A DNA stretch of 64,000 bases. Source: Hyphomicrobiales bacterium. GTDB taxonomy: Bacteria > Pseudomonadota > Alphaproteobacteria > Rhizobiales > Rhizobiaceae. Shown here one piece after another: positions 50,901 to 59,715 of this stretch. The stretch covers positions 149,399-213,398 of the forward strand of contig UCIA01000023.1 of NCBI GenBank assembly GCA_900472295.1, read 5' to 3'. The position numbers and the translations under genes are program-made. Every line of letters starts with the position of its first letter. The first letter of the stretch is position 1. The notes under the pieces are model-generated. The model was not told the DNA's origin and ran no database searches. It saw only the letters and a list, made by a program, of their open reading frames with translations.

Positions 50901-51091
50901 GTCTAGCTAGAAGCCGGATTTTGCGGCGGGACAATTTGCTCCCGCCGTTGCTGCCCGCGACACGAATTTTGCGTCGGTCGAGCGATCTCGAAAATGTACG
51001 CCCTGTGAACAATGTGTCGCCAGACTGGCAGCTTTGGTGAACAGTCGGCTTGGTCTATCTGACGGGGCATCAACCCTTTTGGAGAGCCACC

Positions 51092-51514
51092 ATGTCCATC
51101 AACACTTCCACTGCCGGCGCCGGCACCGCGTCCAACAACTCCGCCACCATCCTGCTCGGCCGCATTCTCATCGCCGTCATCTTCCTGCTTTCCGGCTTCG
51201 GCAAGCTCACCGCCATCTCCGGCACCGCCGGCTATTTCGGCGCCATGGGCCTGCCGGTGCCGACCGTGACGGCCATTGTCGTCGGCCTGATCGAGCTGCT
51301 CGGCGGCCTTGCCATCCTCGTCGGTTTCCAGACCCGTATCACCGCCTGGGGTCTCGCCATCTTCACCATCGCAACGGCTCTCGTGGCTCACACCGGCTGG
51401 GCCGACCAGAACCAGATGATTCATTTCCTGAAGAACCTGGCCATCACCGGCGGTTTCCTGGTGCTGGCTTCGTCGGGCCCTGGCGCCTACTCGATCGACG
51501 CCAAGCGCGGCTGA
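51092..51514 (+). CDS. DoxX family membrane protein
   Basis: About 140 aa from ATG 51092 behind GGAGAG. Four hydrophobic helices with the DoxX pattern: LGRILIAVIFLLSGFGKLTAI, GYFGAMGLPVPTVTAIVVGLIELLGGLAILVGFQTR in order, and FLKNLAITGGFLVLASSGPGAYSID at the end. DoxX proteins are small membrane proteins, some tied to thiosulfate or redox functions, mostly unassigned. A strong terminator follows and a paralogue lies next. Confidence 0.88.
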   Translation: MSINTSTAGAGTASNNSATILLGRILIAVIFLLSGFGKLTAISGTAGYFGAMGLPVPTVTAIVVGLIELLGGLAILVGFQTRITAWGLAIFTIATALVAHTGWADQNQMIHFLKNLAITGGFLVLASSGPGAYSIDAKRG

Positions 51515-51540
51515 ACCAGCCTTCGAAATACCCGGAATCA

Positions 51541-51574
51541 AAAAGCGGCGCGGAATTTTCCGCGCCGCTTTTCG
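51541..51574 (+). terminator. Terminator of the first DoxX gene
   Basis: A perfect 14-base stem AAAAGCGGCGCGGA / TCCGCGCCGCTTTT with an ATTT loop, running into T-rich sequence, 27 bases after the stop codon. Confidence 0.92.
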
Positions 51575-51653
51575 TTGTCTGTTTAACTTGCCAGTATCAG
51601 GACCGGCCAGGATCAGGACCGGGACGACCGGCAGATCGACAACGGAGACGACC

Positions 51654-52058
51654 ATGCCCCGCGACGCATTGCTTCTGCTATCCAGGCTGCTGTTCGCCGC
51701 CCTGTTCATCCCCTCCGGCTATCATGCGCTTGCCGACATTGCCGGCACATCAGGCTATTTCGCCGGCCTCGGCATGCCGCTGCCGACGCTCGCCGCCTGG
51801 GGAACAGGCCTGTTCGAGCTGATCGCCGGGCTCTTGATCCTTGTCGGCTTGCAGACGCCCGTCGTGGCACTGCTGCTTGCCTCTTTCTGCATCGTCGCAG
51901 GCTCCATCGGCCATTACGGCCAGGGTGGCGACGACCCGATGCTCGCCTTCATGCACCAGCAGATGCTGATGAAGGATATTGCCATCGCCGGCGGCTTCCT
52001 GGCGCTGGCGATGGCCGGCGCGGGAGCATGGTCGATCGATGGGCGCCGCGCGGTTTGA
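51654..52058 (+). CDS. DoxX family membrane protein, second copy
   Basis: About 134 aa from ATG 51654 behind GGAGACGACC. Similar four-helix plan: LLSRLLFAALFIPSGYHALADI, GYFAGLGMPLPTLAAWGTGLFELIAGLLILVGLQTPVVAL in pieces, and MKDIAIAGGFLALAMAGAGAWSID. It is related to the gene before it (GYF..GLPMP/LPVP; FELIAGLLILVGLQT against IELLGGLAILVGFQT), so probably a tandem duplicate. Confidence 0.87.
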   Translation: MPRDALLLLSRLLFAALFIPSGYHALADIAGTSGYFAGLGMPLPTLAAWGTGLFELIAGLLILVGLQTPVVALLLASFCIVAGSIGHYGQGGDDPMLAFMHQQMLMKDIAIAGGFLALAMAGAGAWSIDGRRAV

Positions 52059-52359
52059 TATCAGGTCGACCCCCACTCCGTCTCGGCTTCGCCGAGCCAC
52101 CTTGCCGGGGCGAGCCACGGGTCTCGCCCGTCCTTCGGACCCCCCGATCGACGGGGTAGAGGAAGGGCGCGAGCTGGTTGCCGCCAACGCGCTTCCAAAG
52201 AGGCTCCGTTCCTTTCCCTCCGGAGGGGGAAAGGTGGCGCTGCGAAGCAGCGGCGGATTGGGGGAAGCCTGCCCTCAAACGCGAGGCCGACGACGATTAA
52301 TCACGACCGGGCATACCCGCTTGAGTCGGATAAGACACGATCCTGCTATCAGGCCGCGC
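52059..52359. other. Repeat-rich intergenic region downstream of DoxX copy 2
   Basis: 301 bases with no gene that I can support. It contains CTCGGC-TTC-GCCGAG (52082-52096) and CCTTTCCC-TCCGGA-GGGGGAAAGG (52211-52234, with one G unpaired), palindromes of the kind repeated in rhizobial intergenic spaces, separated by GC-rich filler. It marks the convergence of the DoxX and ppx genes. Confidence 0.6.
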
Positions 52360-53892
52360 CTACTTCACCGAAACGCTCTGCCCGCCCTCCACCGCCAGCA
52401 CCAGCCGGCGGTTGGTGATGCGCGCCAGTTGCGCCAGGCGGCCGGCCGGCCGCTCGCCGTAGAGATCGGAAAGCGACGCGGGCAGCACCAGCGCCAGCGC
52501 GCCATTGCCGCGGTTTTCCCATTTCAGCCGCGGCATGACGCCGGGCATGGCGGCGGTCAAGAGATAGACGACGCGCAGCACTGCCGCCAGAATGCGGGCG
52601 CGCTCGAGATAGCGCGGCGTTGCCAGCCCACGGATTTCGGGAGCCGCATCGTTGAACACGCCCTCGTGGCGAAACAGGCCGACCAGCGCCAGGAACGCAC
52701 GGCCGGGATGGTCGACGCCGATGAAAGAGGCGTGGGCGATGATGTTGAGCGACTGCTTGCCGCGATATTCCGGGTGCGCGCGCCAGCCTATGTCGGCCAG
52801 CAGGCAGGCGGCATGGCGGTAGCGCGCCTCGTCCTCGGTCTCGTCGATGCCGAAGGCGGCAAAGGTCTTGCCCGTCCATTCGACAAGTTCATGCGCATGG
52901 GTGACGGAACGCGAACGCAGCCGGGCCAGTTCCTCCGAAGCGGAGACCAGCGGATCGGCCTTCTGCTCGGCATGGTCGAGCAGCGAATAGAGGAAGCCTT
53001 CGCGCACGCCCAGGGCCGAGACGATGATCTTCGACGGCTGCATCGCCGCCATGATCTCCTGCAGCACGACAGCACCATAGGGCAGCAGCGAACGGCGGTT
53101 CTTCGAGACGCCTTCGATGCCCTTGACCTTCTCGATCTCGGGCTTCGCCACCTGCTTGAGGAAATTCGACGCGCTTTCGGTCGAGATTTCGTAGTGATGC
53201 ATGACGCCGAGCGGATAGTTGCTCATTTCCATGTGCAACCGGGCGAGGTTTCGCCATGTGCCGCCGACCGTGTAGAAGGGCCTGCCCTGCCCGCCTTTCA
53301 AAAGCCTGGCCCGGCCCAGTTGCTCGCGCGCGATTTTGGCCGCCTGGGTGAGCGAATTCTTGGCCATGTCCTGCAGCCGCAGGCCGCCGAGCGGCAGCGT
53401 GATGCCATCGCCGATCGCCTCGCCATTGATGTCGATCAGTTCGAGGCTGCCGCCGCCAAGGTCGCCGGCAATGCCGTTGGCCGGATGGAAGCCGGAGATG
53501 ACACCAAGCGCCGAATAATGCGCCTCCTGGCGGCCTGAGAGGACGCGAATCTCGGTCTTGAGCACGTCCTCGGCGCGGTGGATGAAATCGGGGCCGTTGA
53601 TCGCTTCGCGGGCCGCGGCCGTCGCCAGCACATACATGTGCTCCGCACCGGCCTGGTCGGAGAGCGCGCGAAAGCGGCGAAACTCCTCCATCGAGCGGGT
53701 TACCGCCTCGGGGTCGAGCTTGCCGGTCGAAACGATGCCGCGGCCGAGGCCGGCCAGCATCTTTTCGTTGAACAGCACCGTCGGCGAGCGCGCCAGCCCC
53801 TCATAGACGACAAGGCGGATCGAATTCGAGCCGATGTCGATGATGGACAGCGGTCGGCGGTCCTGCAGCCGGCCCTGGGATGCAGAAATCAT
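52360..53892 (-). CDS. ppx: Exopolyphosphatase / guanosine pentaphosphatase Ppx
   Basis: 510 aa. Ppx/GppA phosphatase: SIIDIGSNSIRLVVYEG (first phosphate loop), GRGIVSTGKLD, VLATAAAREA, GDLGGGSLELIDI (second loop) and a C-terminal HD-like helical part (YRHAACLLADIGWRAHPEYRGKQ, ASFIGVDHPGR). It removes terminal phosphate from polyphosphate and possibly pppGpp. Its ATG overlaps the ppk stop (ATGA) and the pair is one operon with ppk first. Confidence 0.95.
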   Translation of the reverse strand: MISASQGRLQDRRPLSIIDIGSNSIRLVVYEGLARSPTVLFNEKMLAGLGRGIVSTGKLDPEAVTRSMEEFRRFRALSDQAGAEHMYVLATAAAREAINGPDFIHRAEDVLKTEIRVLSGRQEAHYSALGVISGFHPANGIAGDLGGGSLELIDINGEAIGDGITLPLGGLRLQDMAKNSLTQAAKIAREQLGRARLLKGGQGRPFYTVGGTWRNLARLHMEMSNYPLGVMHHYEISTESASNFLKQVAKPEIEKVKGIEGVSKNRRSLLPYGAVVLQEIMAAMQPSKIIVSALGVREGFLYSLLDHAEQKADPLVSASEELARLRSRSVTHAHELVEWTGKTFAAFGIDETEDEARYRHAACLLADIGWRAHPEYRGKQSLNIIAHASFIGVDHPGRAFLALVGLFRHEGVFNDAAPEIRGLATPRYLERARILAAVLRVVYLLTAAMPGVMPRLKWENRGNGALALVLPASLSDLYGERPAGRLAQLARITNRRLVLAVEGGQSVSVK

Positions 53893-56087
53893 CCGCCGGT
53901 GTTCAGCTTCTTGCGACGCTTGAACTGCGCGATGCGCTTGGGCGCATGCGACTTCAGCGCGTCACCCCGTCCGGACAGGCTCGGATTGGTCATGAAATAT
54001 TCCTGCGCGTTGAACGGTTCCTCACCCTCCTCCAGCGTCACGCGCCGGGAGGTTCCGTCAGCCAATACGTCGAAACTTTGCTGGTTGTCCATGATGTTGC
54101 CCAGCATGATCTGGCCAAGGATCTGTTCATGCACAGTTGGATTGGTGATCGGCACCATGGTCTCGACGCGACGGTCGAGATTGCGCGGCATCAGGTCGGC
54201 CGAGGAGATGTAGACGATCGCCCCGTCCGACGGCAGGCCATGGCCGTTGCCGAAGCAATAGATGCGGCTGTGTTCGAGAAAGCGACCGACGATCGACTTG
54301 ACCCTGATGTTTTCCGACAGGCCCGGCACCTGCGGCCGCAGACAGCAGATGCCGCGCACGACGAGGTCGATCTCGACGCCGGCACGGCTGGCGTCATAGA
54401 GCGCGTCGATGATGTTGGGATCGACAAGTGCGTTCATCTTCATCCAGATGCGCGCCGGCCTGCCCGCCTGCGCATGGGCGATCTCGTCGGCAATGTGTTT
54501 CAGGATGCGGCTGCGCAACGTAAACGGCGAGATCGCCAGCCGCATCTCATCGGTCGGCTCGGCATAGCCGGTGATGAAGTTGAACAGCTGCGCGACATCG
54601 CGCGCAATCGTCGGGTCGGTGGTGAAGAAGGACAGGTCGGTGTAGATGCGGGCCGTGACCGGATGGTAGTTGCCGGTGCCCAGATGCACATAGTTGCGCA
54701 GCTTGCCGTCCTCGCGCCGCACCACCAGCGACATTTTCGCGTGGGTCTTCAGTTCGAGAAAGCCGAACACGACCTGGACGCCGGCGCGTTCGAGGTCGCG
54801 CGCCCAGCGGATATTGGCTTCCTCGTCGAAGCGCGCCTTGAGCTCGACCAAGGCGGTCACCGACTTGCCGGCCTCGGCTGCATCGACCAGCGCGCGCACG
54901 ATCGGGCTGTCATTGGAAGTGCGATAAAGCGTCTGCTTGATCGCCACCACTTCCGGATCGGCCATCGCCTGGCGCAGGAACTGCACCACCACGTCGAAGG
55001 ATTCGTAGGGATGGTGGACGACGATGTCCTTCTCGCGGATGGCGGCGAAACAATCGCCGCCATGCTCGCGGATGCGCTCGGGAAAGCGCGGATTGTAGGG
55101 CCTGAATTTCAGGTCGTCGCGCGGCACAGCGACGATTTCGGAGATCTGGCTAAGCGCCAGCGGCCCGGTCAGAACGCTGATTCGGCTCGACGAGACGCCA
55201 AGCTCGCCGGCAACGAATTCGCGTAATTCGCCGGGCATCGACTTGTCGAACTCGATGCGGATGACCGAGCCGCGACGGCGGCGCTTCAGCGCCGTCTCGA
55301 ACAGGCGCACGAGGTCCTCGGACTCTTCCTCGACCTCGATATCGCTGTCCCGGATGATGCGGAAGGTGCCGGAGCCCTTGACCTCATAGCCGGGGAACAG
55401 CTTGCCGATATAGAGGCCGACCGCCTCCTCGAGCGGGATGAAGCGGACATGCTGCTTGCGGTCCGGCAGGCGGATGAAGCGCTTCAGCGCCACCGGCAGG
55501 CGCAGCAGCGCGCTCATCTCCTCGCCATTCTTGCGGTGGCGCAATTGCAGCGCCATCGAGAAGCCGAGATTGGGGATGAACGGGAATGGATGCGCCGGGT
55601 CGATCGACAGCGGGGTCAGCACCGGGAAAACCTGGTCCTGGAAATGGTCTTCCAGCCAGACTTTCTCATCCTTGGTCAGGGCATCGCGGGTTATGCTCTC
55701 GATGCCTTCCTTGTTGAGCAACAGCATCAGCGCCGACAGGCTGTTCTGCTGGTCCTCCTGCAGCCGCTCGACCTCGCGCAGCAGTTGTTCTAGCTGCTGC
55801 TCGGGCGTGCGCCCGTCCGGGCTCTTGAGCGCGATGCCCTCGCGCACCTGGCCGGCAAGGCCGGCGACGCGGACCATGAAGAATTCGTCGAGATTGGCGG
55901 CCGAGATCGACAGGAAACGGACCCGCTCAAGCAGCGGGTGATGCTCGTTCTGCGATTCCTCGAGCACGCGGCGGTTGAACTGCAGCCAGGAGAATTCGCG
56001 GTTGACGAACCGGTCGGGATTGCCGCCCTCGGGGCTTGCCACCTCGACATTGATGAATTCGCTCTGCACCGGCTTCAGTTCATTCAT
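53889..56087 (-). CDS. ppk: Polyphosphate kinase Ppk1
   Basis: About 732 aa from ATG 56087; the ORF runs 28 codons further upstream without better support. Ppk1 hallmarks: RFVNREFSWLQFNRRVLEE, RVRFLSISAANLDEFFMVRVAGL, LVELKARFDEEANIRWARDLERAGVQVVFGF in pieces, THAKMSLVVRRE (autophosphorylated His region), VHLGTGNYHPVTARIYTDLSFFT and the second His region. It makes polyphosphate from ATP. Overlaps ppx by four bases. Confidence 0.97.
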   Translation of the reverse strand: MNELKPVQSEFINVEVASPEGGNPDRFVNREFSWLQFNRRVLEESQNEHHPLLERVRFLSISAANLDEFFMVRVAGLAGQVREGIALKSPDGRTPEQQLEQLLREVERLQEDQQNSLSALMLLLNKEGIESITRDALTKDEKVWLEDHFQDQVFPVLTPLSIDPAHPFPFIPNLGFSMALQLRHRKNGEEMSALLRLPVALKRFIRLPDRKQHVRFIPLEEAVGLYIGKLFPGYEVKGSGTFRIIRDSDIEVEEESEDLVRLFETALKRRRRGSVIRIEFDKSMPGELREFVAGELGVSSSRISVLTGPLALSQISEIVAVPRDDLKFRPYNPRFPERIREHGGDCFAAIREKDIVVHHPYESFDVVVQFLRQAMADPEVVAIKQTLYRTSNDSPIVRALVDAAEAGKSVTALVELKARFDEEANIRWARDLERAGVQVVFGFLELKTHAKMSLVVRREDGKLRNYVHLGTGNYHPVTARIYTDLSFFTTDPTIARDVAQLFNFITGYAEPTDEMRLAISPFTLRSRILKHIADEIAHAQAGRPARIWMKMNALVDPNIIDALYDASRAGVEIDLVVRGICCLRPQVPGLSENIRVKSIVGRFLEHSRIYCFGNGHGLPSDGAIVYISSADLMPRNLDRRVETMVPITNPTVHEQILGQIMLGNIMDNQQSFDVLADGTSRRVTLEEGEEPFNAQEYFMTNPSLSGRGDALKSHAPKRIAQFKRRKKLNTGG

Positions 56088-56323
56088 GGTTTCCTGCCCG
56101 CAACCGTTCCTTTGGAGCGCCGCACACGCCGGGATGGCGATGGGACGCTCTAGCATGCCTTTGTGACGCATGATCCGTCGCGGAATCGCTCGGCTTCCCG
56201 GTCATGCGCTTAACCGGCTTAACTTATCCTCTGACAGGCTTTTGCGACAGTTTCATTTCATCGATCTTGCAAACAGAGCTGTTATGATCCAGATGCTGAC
56301 GAGACTGCGTTAAGGAGACGACG

Positions 56324-56569
56324 ATGGCAGGCGGTTCCATTCCCCATTTCCAGAACGATGCCGGCCACTCGGCCATCGACATCGGCGTCAAGGAATTCAT
56401 GTGCACCGGCGCCAACCCGCCCTTCGACCACCCGCATGTCTTCCTCGACATGGGCGACGACAATGAAAAGGTCTGCCCCTATTGCTCGACGCTCTATCGC
56501 TATTCGGCGAAGCTGAAGGCGACGGAGACGCTGCCGGCCGGCTGCCTCTATATCGACCAGGCTGCTTGA
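56324..56569 (+). CDS. Zinc-finger (Ndufs6-like, zf-CHCC) protein
   Basis: 81 aa behind AAGGAGACGACG. The zinc-ligand spacing is visible: FMCTGANPPFDHPHVFLD gives Cys and His, and KVCPYCSTLYRY a CxxC pair. This matches the small zf-CHCC proteins of alphaproteobacteria, homologous to the Ndufs6 subunit of complex I. Whether this one assembles with complex I is unknown. Confidence 0.9.
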   Translation: MAGGSIPHFQNDAGHSAIDIGVKEFMCTGANPPFDHPHVFLDMGDDNEKVCPYCSTLYRYSAKLKATETLPAGCLYIDQAA

Positions 56570-56582
56570 TTCGCCATTAGCC

Positions 56583-57812
56583 ATGGACGATACGCGCTCT
56601 CGGCAGGTATTTATCGCCGGGGCTGGCGTCGCCGGGCTGAGCGTGGCCATTGCGTTCGCCGAGCATGGCTATGTTGTGAACGTGTTCGAGCAAGCCCAGC
56701 ACCTCGAAGCGGCGGGCGCCGGCATCCAGCTTTCCCCCAACGCGACGCGCATCCTGCGCCAACTCGGCGTGCTCGATCACCTGCTACCGGCTGCGGTGCG
56801 GCCGGACGCCGTCGTGCTCAGGGACGCCACGACGTTGCGCGAACTGGCGCGGGTGCCGCTTGGGCAAGCCGCCGAAGCGCGCTGGGGGGCGCCCTATCTC
56901 GTCGCACACCGCGCCGATCTGCAGAGCGCATTGATGGCACGTGTCACCGGTATGCCGGACATACGCGTCAATCCCGGCGCGCAGGTCAGCAGCGTTGCCC
57001 CCGGTTCTCTCGTTGTCACGATGAGAGCCGGGGTCGGCCGCAAGATTGTTGACACCGAAGGCTTCCTGCTGGTCGGTGCCGATGGCGTCTGGTCAGCGGT
57101 GCGCAGGTTTGGCGGAACCACCGCCCAAAGCAGGTTTTCGGGCGAACTGGCTTGGCGCGCCACGATCCCGGCCGACAGTGTTGCCGGCACCGCCTTCGCG
57201 GCAATCGGCGCGACCGATTGCGTGACCACCTTCCTGCATTCGGGCTTCCACATGGTCGCCTATCCCGTCAGCAATGGTGCCGCCTTCAACCTCGCTGCTT
57301 TCACCAAGGGCGAGCGCATCGCCGAGGGCTGGTCTGGCAATGCCGATGCGAAAATCCTGGCCAGCGCCACACATCGTACATCGCCCGCGCTGATGCGGTT
57401 GGTCGAACTGGCTGGCCCCTGGACCGCCTGGCCGATCCATACAGTCGATCCAAAGCAGCCTTGGACAGTACAGGATGGCATCGCGCTGATCGGTGATGCA
57501 GCGCATGCGATGACGCCGTTCGCGGCGCAAGGGGCCGCGATGGCGATCGAGGATGCGGTGACACTTGCCGGCTTCGTCGCCGCCTCCCCCGCCGACCGCC
57601 TCGGCGCACTTGCCAGTTGGGAGCAGTCCCGGCGGCCGCGTGTCGCCCAGGCCGCCCGCCGTGGTGCGGTGAACCGCCTGGCCTGGCATGCTGCGGGTCC
57701 GTTGGCGTTGGCGCGCAACCTGTTCCTGAAGATGCGTCCGCCCGAAAAGCTCGCGGCGGATTTGGACTGGCTCTACGGGTGGCGGGCGCCGGATACGGGC
57801 GAAATTGGCTGA
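56583..57812 (+). CDS. FAD-dependent monooxygenase, salicylate-hydroxylase-like
   Basis: 409 aa beginning 14 bases after the zinc-finger gene, with no clear ribosome-binding site, so translation may be coupled. FAD site: GAGVAGLSVAIAFAEHGYVVNVFEQ; then GIQLSPNATRILRQLG; second FAD motif GIALIGDAAHAMTPFAAQGAAMAIEDA. This is the group that includes salicylate 1-hydroxylase and 3-hydroxybenzoate 6-hydroxylase. The substrate cannot be read off. Confidence 0.9.
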   Translation: MDDTRSRQVFIAGAGVAGLSVAIAFAEHGYVVNVFEQAQHLEAAGAGIQLSPNATRILRQLGVLDHLLPAAVRPDAVVLRDATTLRELARVPLGQAAEARWGAPYLVAHRADLQSALMARVTGMPDIRVNPGAQVSSVAPGSLVVTMRAGVGRKIVDTEGFLLVGADGVWSAVRRFGGTTAQSRFSGELAWRATIPADSVAGTAFAAIGATDCVTTFLHSGFHMVAYPVSNGAAFNLAAFTKGERIAEGWSGNADAKILASATHRTSPALMRLVELAGPWTAWPIHTVDPKQPWTVQDGIALIGDAAHAMTPFAAQGAAMAIEDAVTLAGFVAASPADRLGALASWEQSRRPRVAQAARRGAVNRLAWHAAGPLALARNLFLKMRPPEKLAADLDWLYGWRAPDTGEIG

Positions 57813-57921
57813 AAGGCAAGCGGGACAGCGCCCCCCCCTCTGTCCTGCCGGACAGAGGGGGGCGCGAAGGATCGCGGCGTTGGCGTTCGACAGCAGCGCC
57901 TACGCCGGGTAAGAATGAGCT

Positions 57922-58101
57922 ATGGCCAAACTCATCCGGTATAGGTTCGACCCGGCAAATCCGCCTCCGCTAACAGAAGCCCAGAAAGCGGAAATCGCAG
58001 CCTTAAAGGCGCGATCCGAGGACGATGTCGATACAACCGATATTCCGGAACTAACTGAAGAATTCTGGCGGAGGGCGATCCGTCGCCGCATCACAGACTG
58101 A
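57922..58101 (+). CDS. Small antitoxin-like protein (BrnA/DUF4415-type N-terminus)
   Basis: 59 aa. It reads MAKLIRYRFDPANPPPLTEA, a charged helical part, then DDVDTTDIPELTEEFWRRAIRR and a stop. The SDIPEL-x-EFW-like segment is typical of BrnA-type or DUF4415 antitoxin N-terminal parts; the usual C-terminal ribbon-helix-helix DNA-binding domain is missing or reduced to RRRITD. No toxin-like gene is adjacent. It may be an orphan or truncated antitoxin. Confidence 0.6.
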   Translation: MAKLIRYRFDPANPPPLTEAQKAEIAALKARSEDDVDTTDIPELTEEFWRRAIRRRITD

Positions 58102-58121
58102 GGTCGGCGCCACTGCCGCCC

Positions 58122-58787
58122 TCAATTATACAACCGCATCGAAAATCCCAGCGAGGCCGGCAGCGGATTCCACCAACCGGTGCGCAGGCCGGCGATGCGC
58201 AGGCCCGCCGCCGTCCAGGTGTTGCAGCCGACCAGCGCGTTGAAATGGCCGTTCGCCTCGTAAAAACGATCGAAGCGGGAATAGCTTGCATTCTCGATGA
58301 TTAGCGGGCCGCCCGGCCCTTGCTGAAAACTTGCCTCGATGAAATCGAGCAGTGCTGCAAAACGCTGCTCATCGATGTCGAAGCCGGTGACGGCGGGATG
58401 CGGTTCAGCGATGTTGCCGGCGATATCGACATGCATGACCGAGGCATCGATCGTCAGCGCCTTGAGCACCGGCACCGCCTTCAGCTCTGACCAGCTCGGC
58501 GTCTCCAGATAGAAGGCGCGGCCGCCCCAGCCGAAGACGATGTAGCGCACCTCGGGGGCATCGGCAGGGATGCCGGCATGGACCAGGAAACGGAAGCGCC
58601 GGCGCACCTCGTCATCCACGGGAATGGCGATGTCGGTGTGGATCGGGTTTCTCAGCACCAGGATACGGCGTGTGCCCTCACCCGCCGCTGACGCCGGCCA
58701 CAGTGGGCGCGGCACCAGCGTGCCGAGCGTGGCGGCGAGCGCGACCGCGACAATCAGCATGGCCAGGAAACGCAGGGCTTTACTCAT
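58122..58787 (-). CDS. TIGR02117/DUF2459 family protein
   Basis: About 221 aa from ATG 58787. A single N-terminal hydrophobic helix (FLAMLIVAVALAATLGTLV) anchors it in the membrane or serves as a signal; the mature domain contains LVLRNPIHTDIAIPV, VRYIVFGWGGRAFYLETPSW, HVDIAG, FDRFYEANGHFNALVGCNTWTAAGLRIAGLRTGWWNPLP in parts. The His/Cys/Asn residues recall a papain-like fold, and the Cys in VGCNTW is a plausible nucleophile. Function unknown. Confidence 0.85.
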   Translation of the reverse strand: MSKALRFLAMLIVAVALAATLGTLVPRPLWPASAAGEGTRRILVLRNPIHTDIAIPVDDEVRRRFRFLVHAGIPADAPEVRYIVFGWGGRAFYLETPSWSELKAVPVLKALTIDASVMHVDIAGNIAEPHPAVTGFDIDEQRFAALLDFIEASFQQGPGGPLIIENASYSRFDRFYEANGHFNALVGCNTWTAAGLRIAGLRTGWWNPLPASLGFSMRLYN

Positions 58788-58838
58788 GAGGCGGCGGCTT
58801 TGCAGTCTCCTGGAGTCATCGTCCAGTCCCAGATAGCA

Positions 58839-58871
58839 AAAAAGCCCGGCCGCATTGCGGCCGGGCTTTTT
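58839..58871. terminator. Bidirectional terminator after aapP
   Basis: A perfect 15-base stem AAAAAGCCCGGCCGC / GCGGCCGGGCTTTTT with an ATT loop and A- and T-runs at either end. It lies 20 bases beyond the aapP stop and upstream of the DUF2459 gene. Confidence 0.95.
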
Positions 58872-58890
58872 GGGTTCGGATGGAAAATGC

Positions 58891-59694
58891 TCAGTGCAGG
58901 ATCTGCGACAGGAACAGCTTGGTGCGCTCATGGCGCGGATGGTCGAAGAACTCGGCCGGCGTGTTCTGCTCGACGATCTGGCCCTGATCCATGAAGATCA
59001 CCCGGTTGGCGACCTTGCGGGCAAAGCCCATCTCGTGGGTGACGCACAGCATTGTCATGCCTTCCTCGGCCAGGCCAACCATCGTCTCCAGCACTTCCTT
59101 GATCATTTCAGGGTCGAGCGCCGAAGTAGGCTCGTCGAACAGCATGATGCGCGGGTTCATGCACAGCGAACGCGCAATCGCCACGCGCTGCTGCTGGCCC
59201 CCGGACAGCTGGCCCGGATATTTGTTGGCCTGTTCCGGGATCTTCACGCGCTTGAGGAAGTGCATGGCGATTTCCTCGGCCTGCTTCTTCGGCGTCTTGC
59301 GCACCCAGATCGGCGCCAGCGTACAGTTCTCCAGGATGGTCAGATGCGGGAACAGGTTGAAGTGCTGGAACACCATGCCGACCTCGCGGCGCACTTCGTC
59401 GATCTTCTTCAGATCGTTGGTCAGTTCCTTGCCGTCGACGATGATCTTGCCCTTCTGGTGTTCCTCCAGCCGGTTGATGCAGCGGATCATGGTCGACTTG
59501 CCCGAGCCCGAAGGACCGCAGATGACGATGCGCTCGCCGCGCATCACCTTGAGGTTGATGTCCTTCAGCACATGGAACTCGCCATACCATTTGTGCATGC
59601 CGATGATGTCGATGGCGACATCTGTGGTCGAGATGTGCATCTTCTTGGCATCGACCTTGATCTCTTCGGCGCTGACTGCGTTTTCTATGACCAT
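58891..59694 (-). CDS. aapP: General L-amino-acid ABC transporter ATPase AapP
   Basis: 267 aa. Walker A GPSGSGKST, signature LSGGQQQR, Walker B IMLFDEPTSALDP, switch VTHEMGFA. It has an extended N-terminus before MHKWYGEFHVLKDINLKV, as in rhizobial AapP. It powers AapQM. Last gene of aapJQMP, 21 bases after aapM. Confidence 0.95.
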   Translation of the reverse strand: MVIENAVSAEEIKVDAKKMHISTTDVAIDIIGMHKWYGEFHVLKDINLKVMRGERIVICGPSGSGKSTMIRCINRLEEHQKGKIIVDGKELTNDLKKIDEVRREVGMVFQHFNLFPHLTILENCTLAPIWVRKTPKKQAEEIAMHFLKRVKIPEQANKYPGQLSGGQQQRVAIARSLCMNPRIMLFDEPTSALDPEMIKEVLETMVGLAEEGMTMLCVTHEMGFARKVANRVIFMDQGQIVEQNTPAEFFDHPRHERTKLFLSQILH

Positions 59695-59715
59695 GGCAGG
59701 TTCCCCTTTTTGTTC

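Noticed and set aside
49666..51012. 448-codon minus-strand open frame opposite fumC
   Set aside because: The fumarase signature is on the plus strand; the antisense frame is a codon-bias artefact.
52059..52359. Small gene in the DoxX-ppx gap
   Set aside because: The palindromes and filler resemble known intergenic repeats, and no frame has a start with coding-like content.
53880..55226. 448-codon plus-strand open frame opposite ppk
   Set aside because: Low-complexity shadow of a clear polyphosphate kinase.
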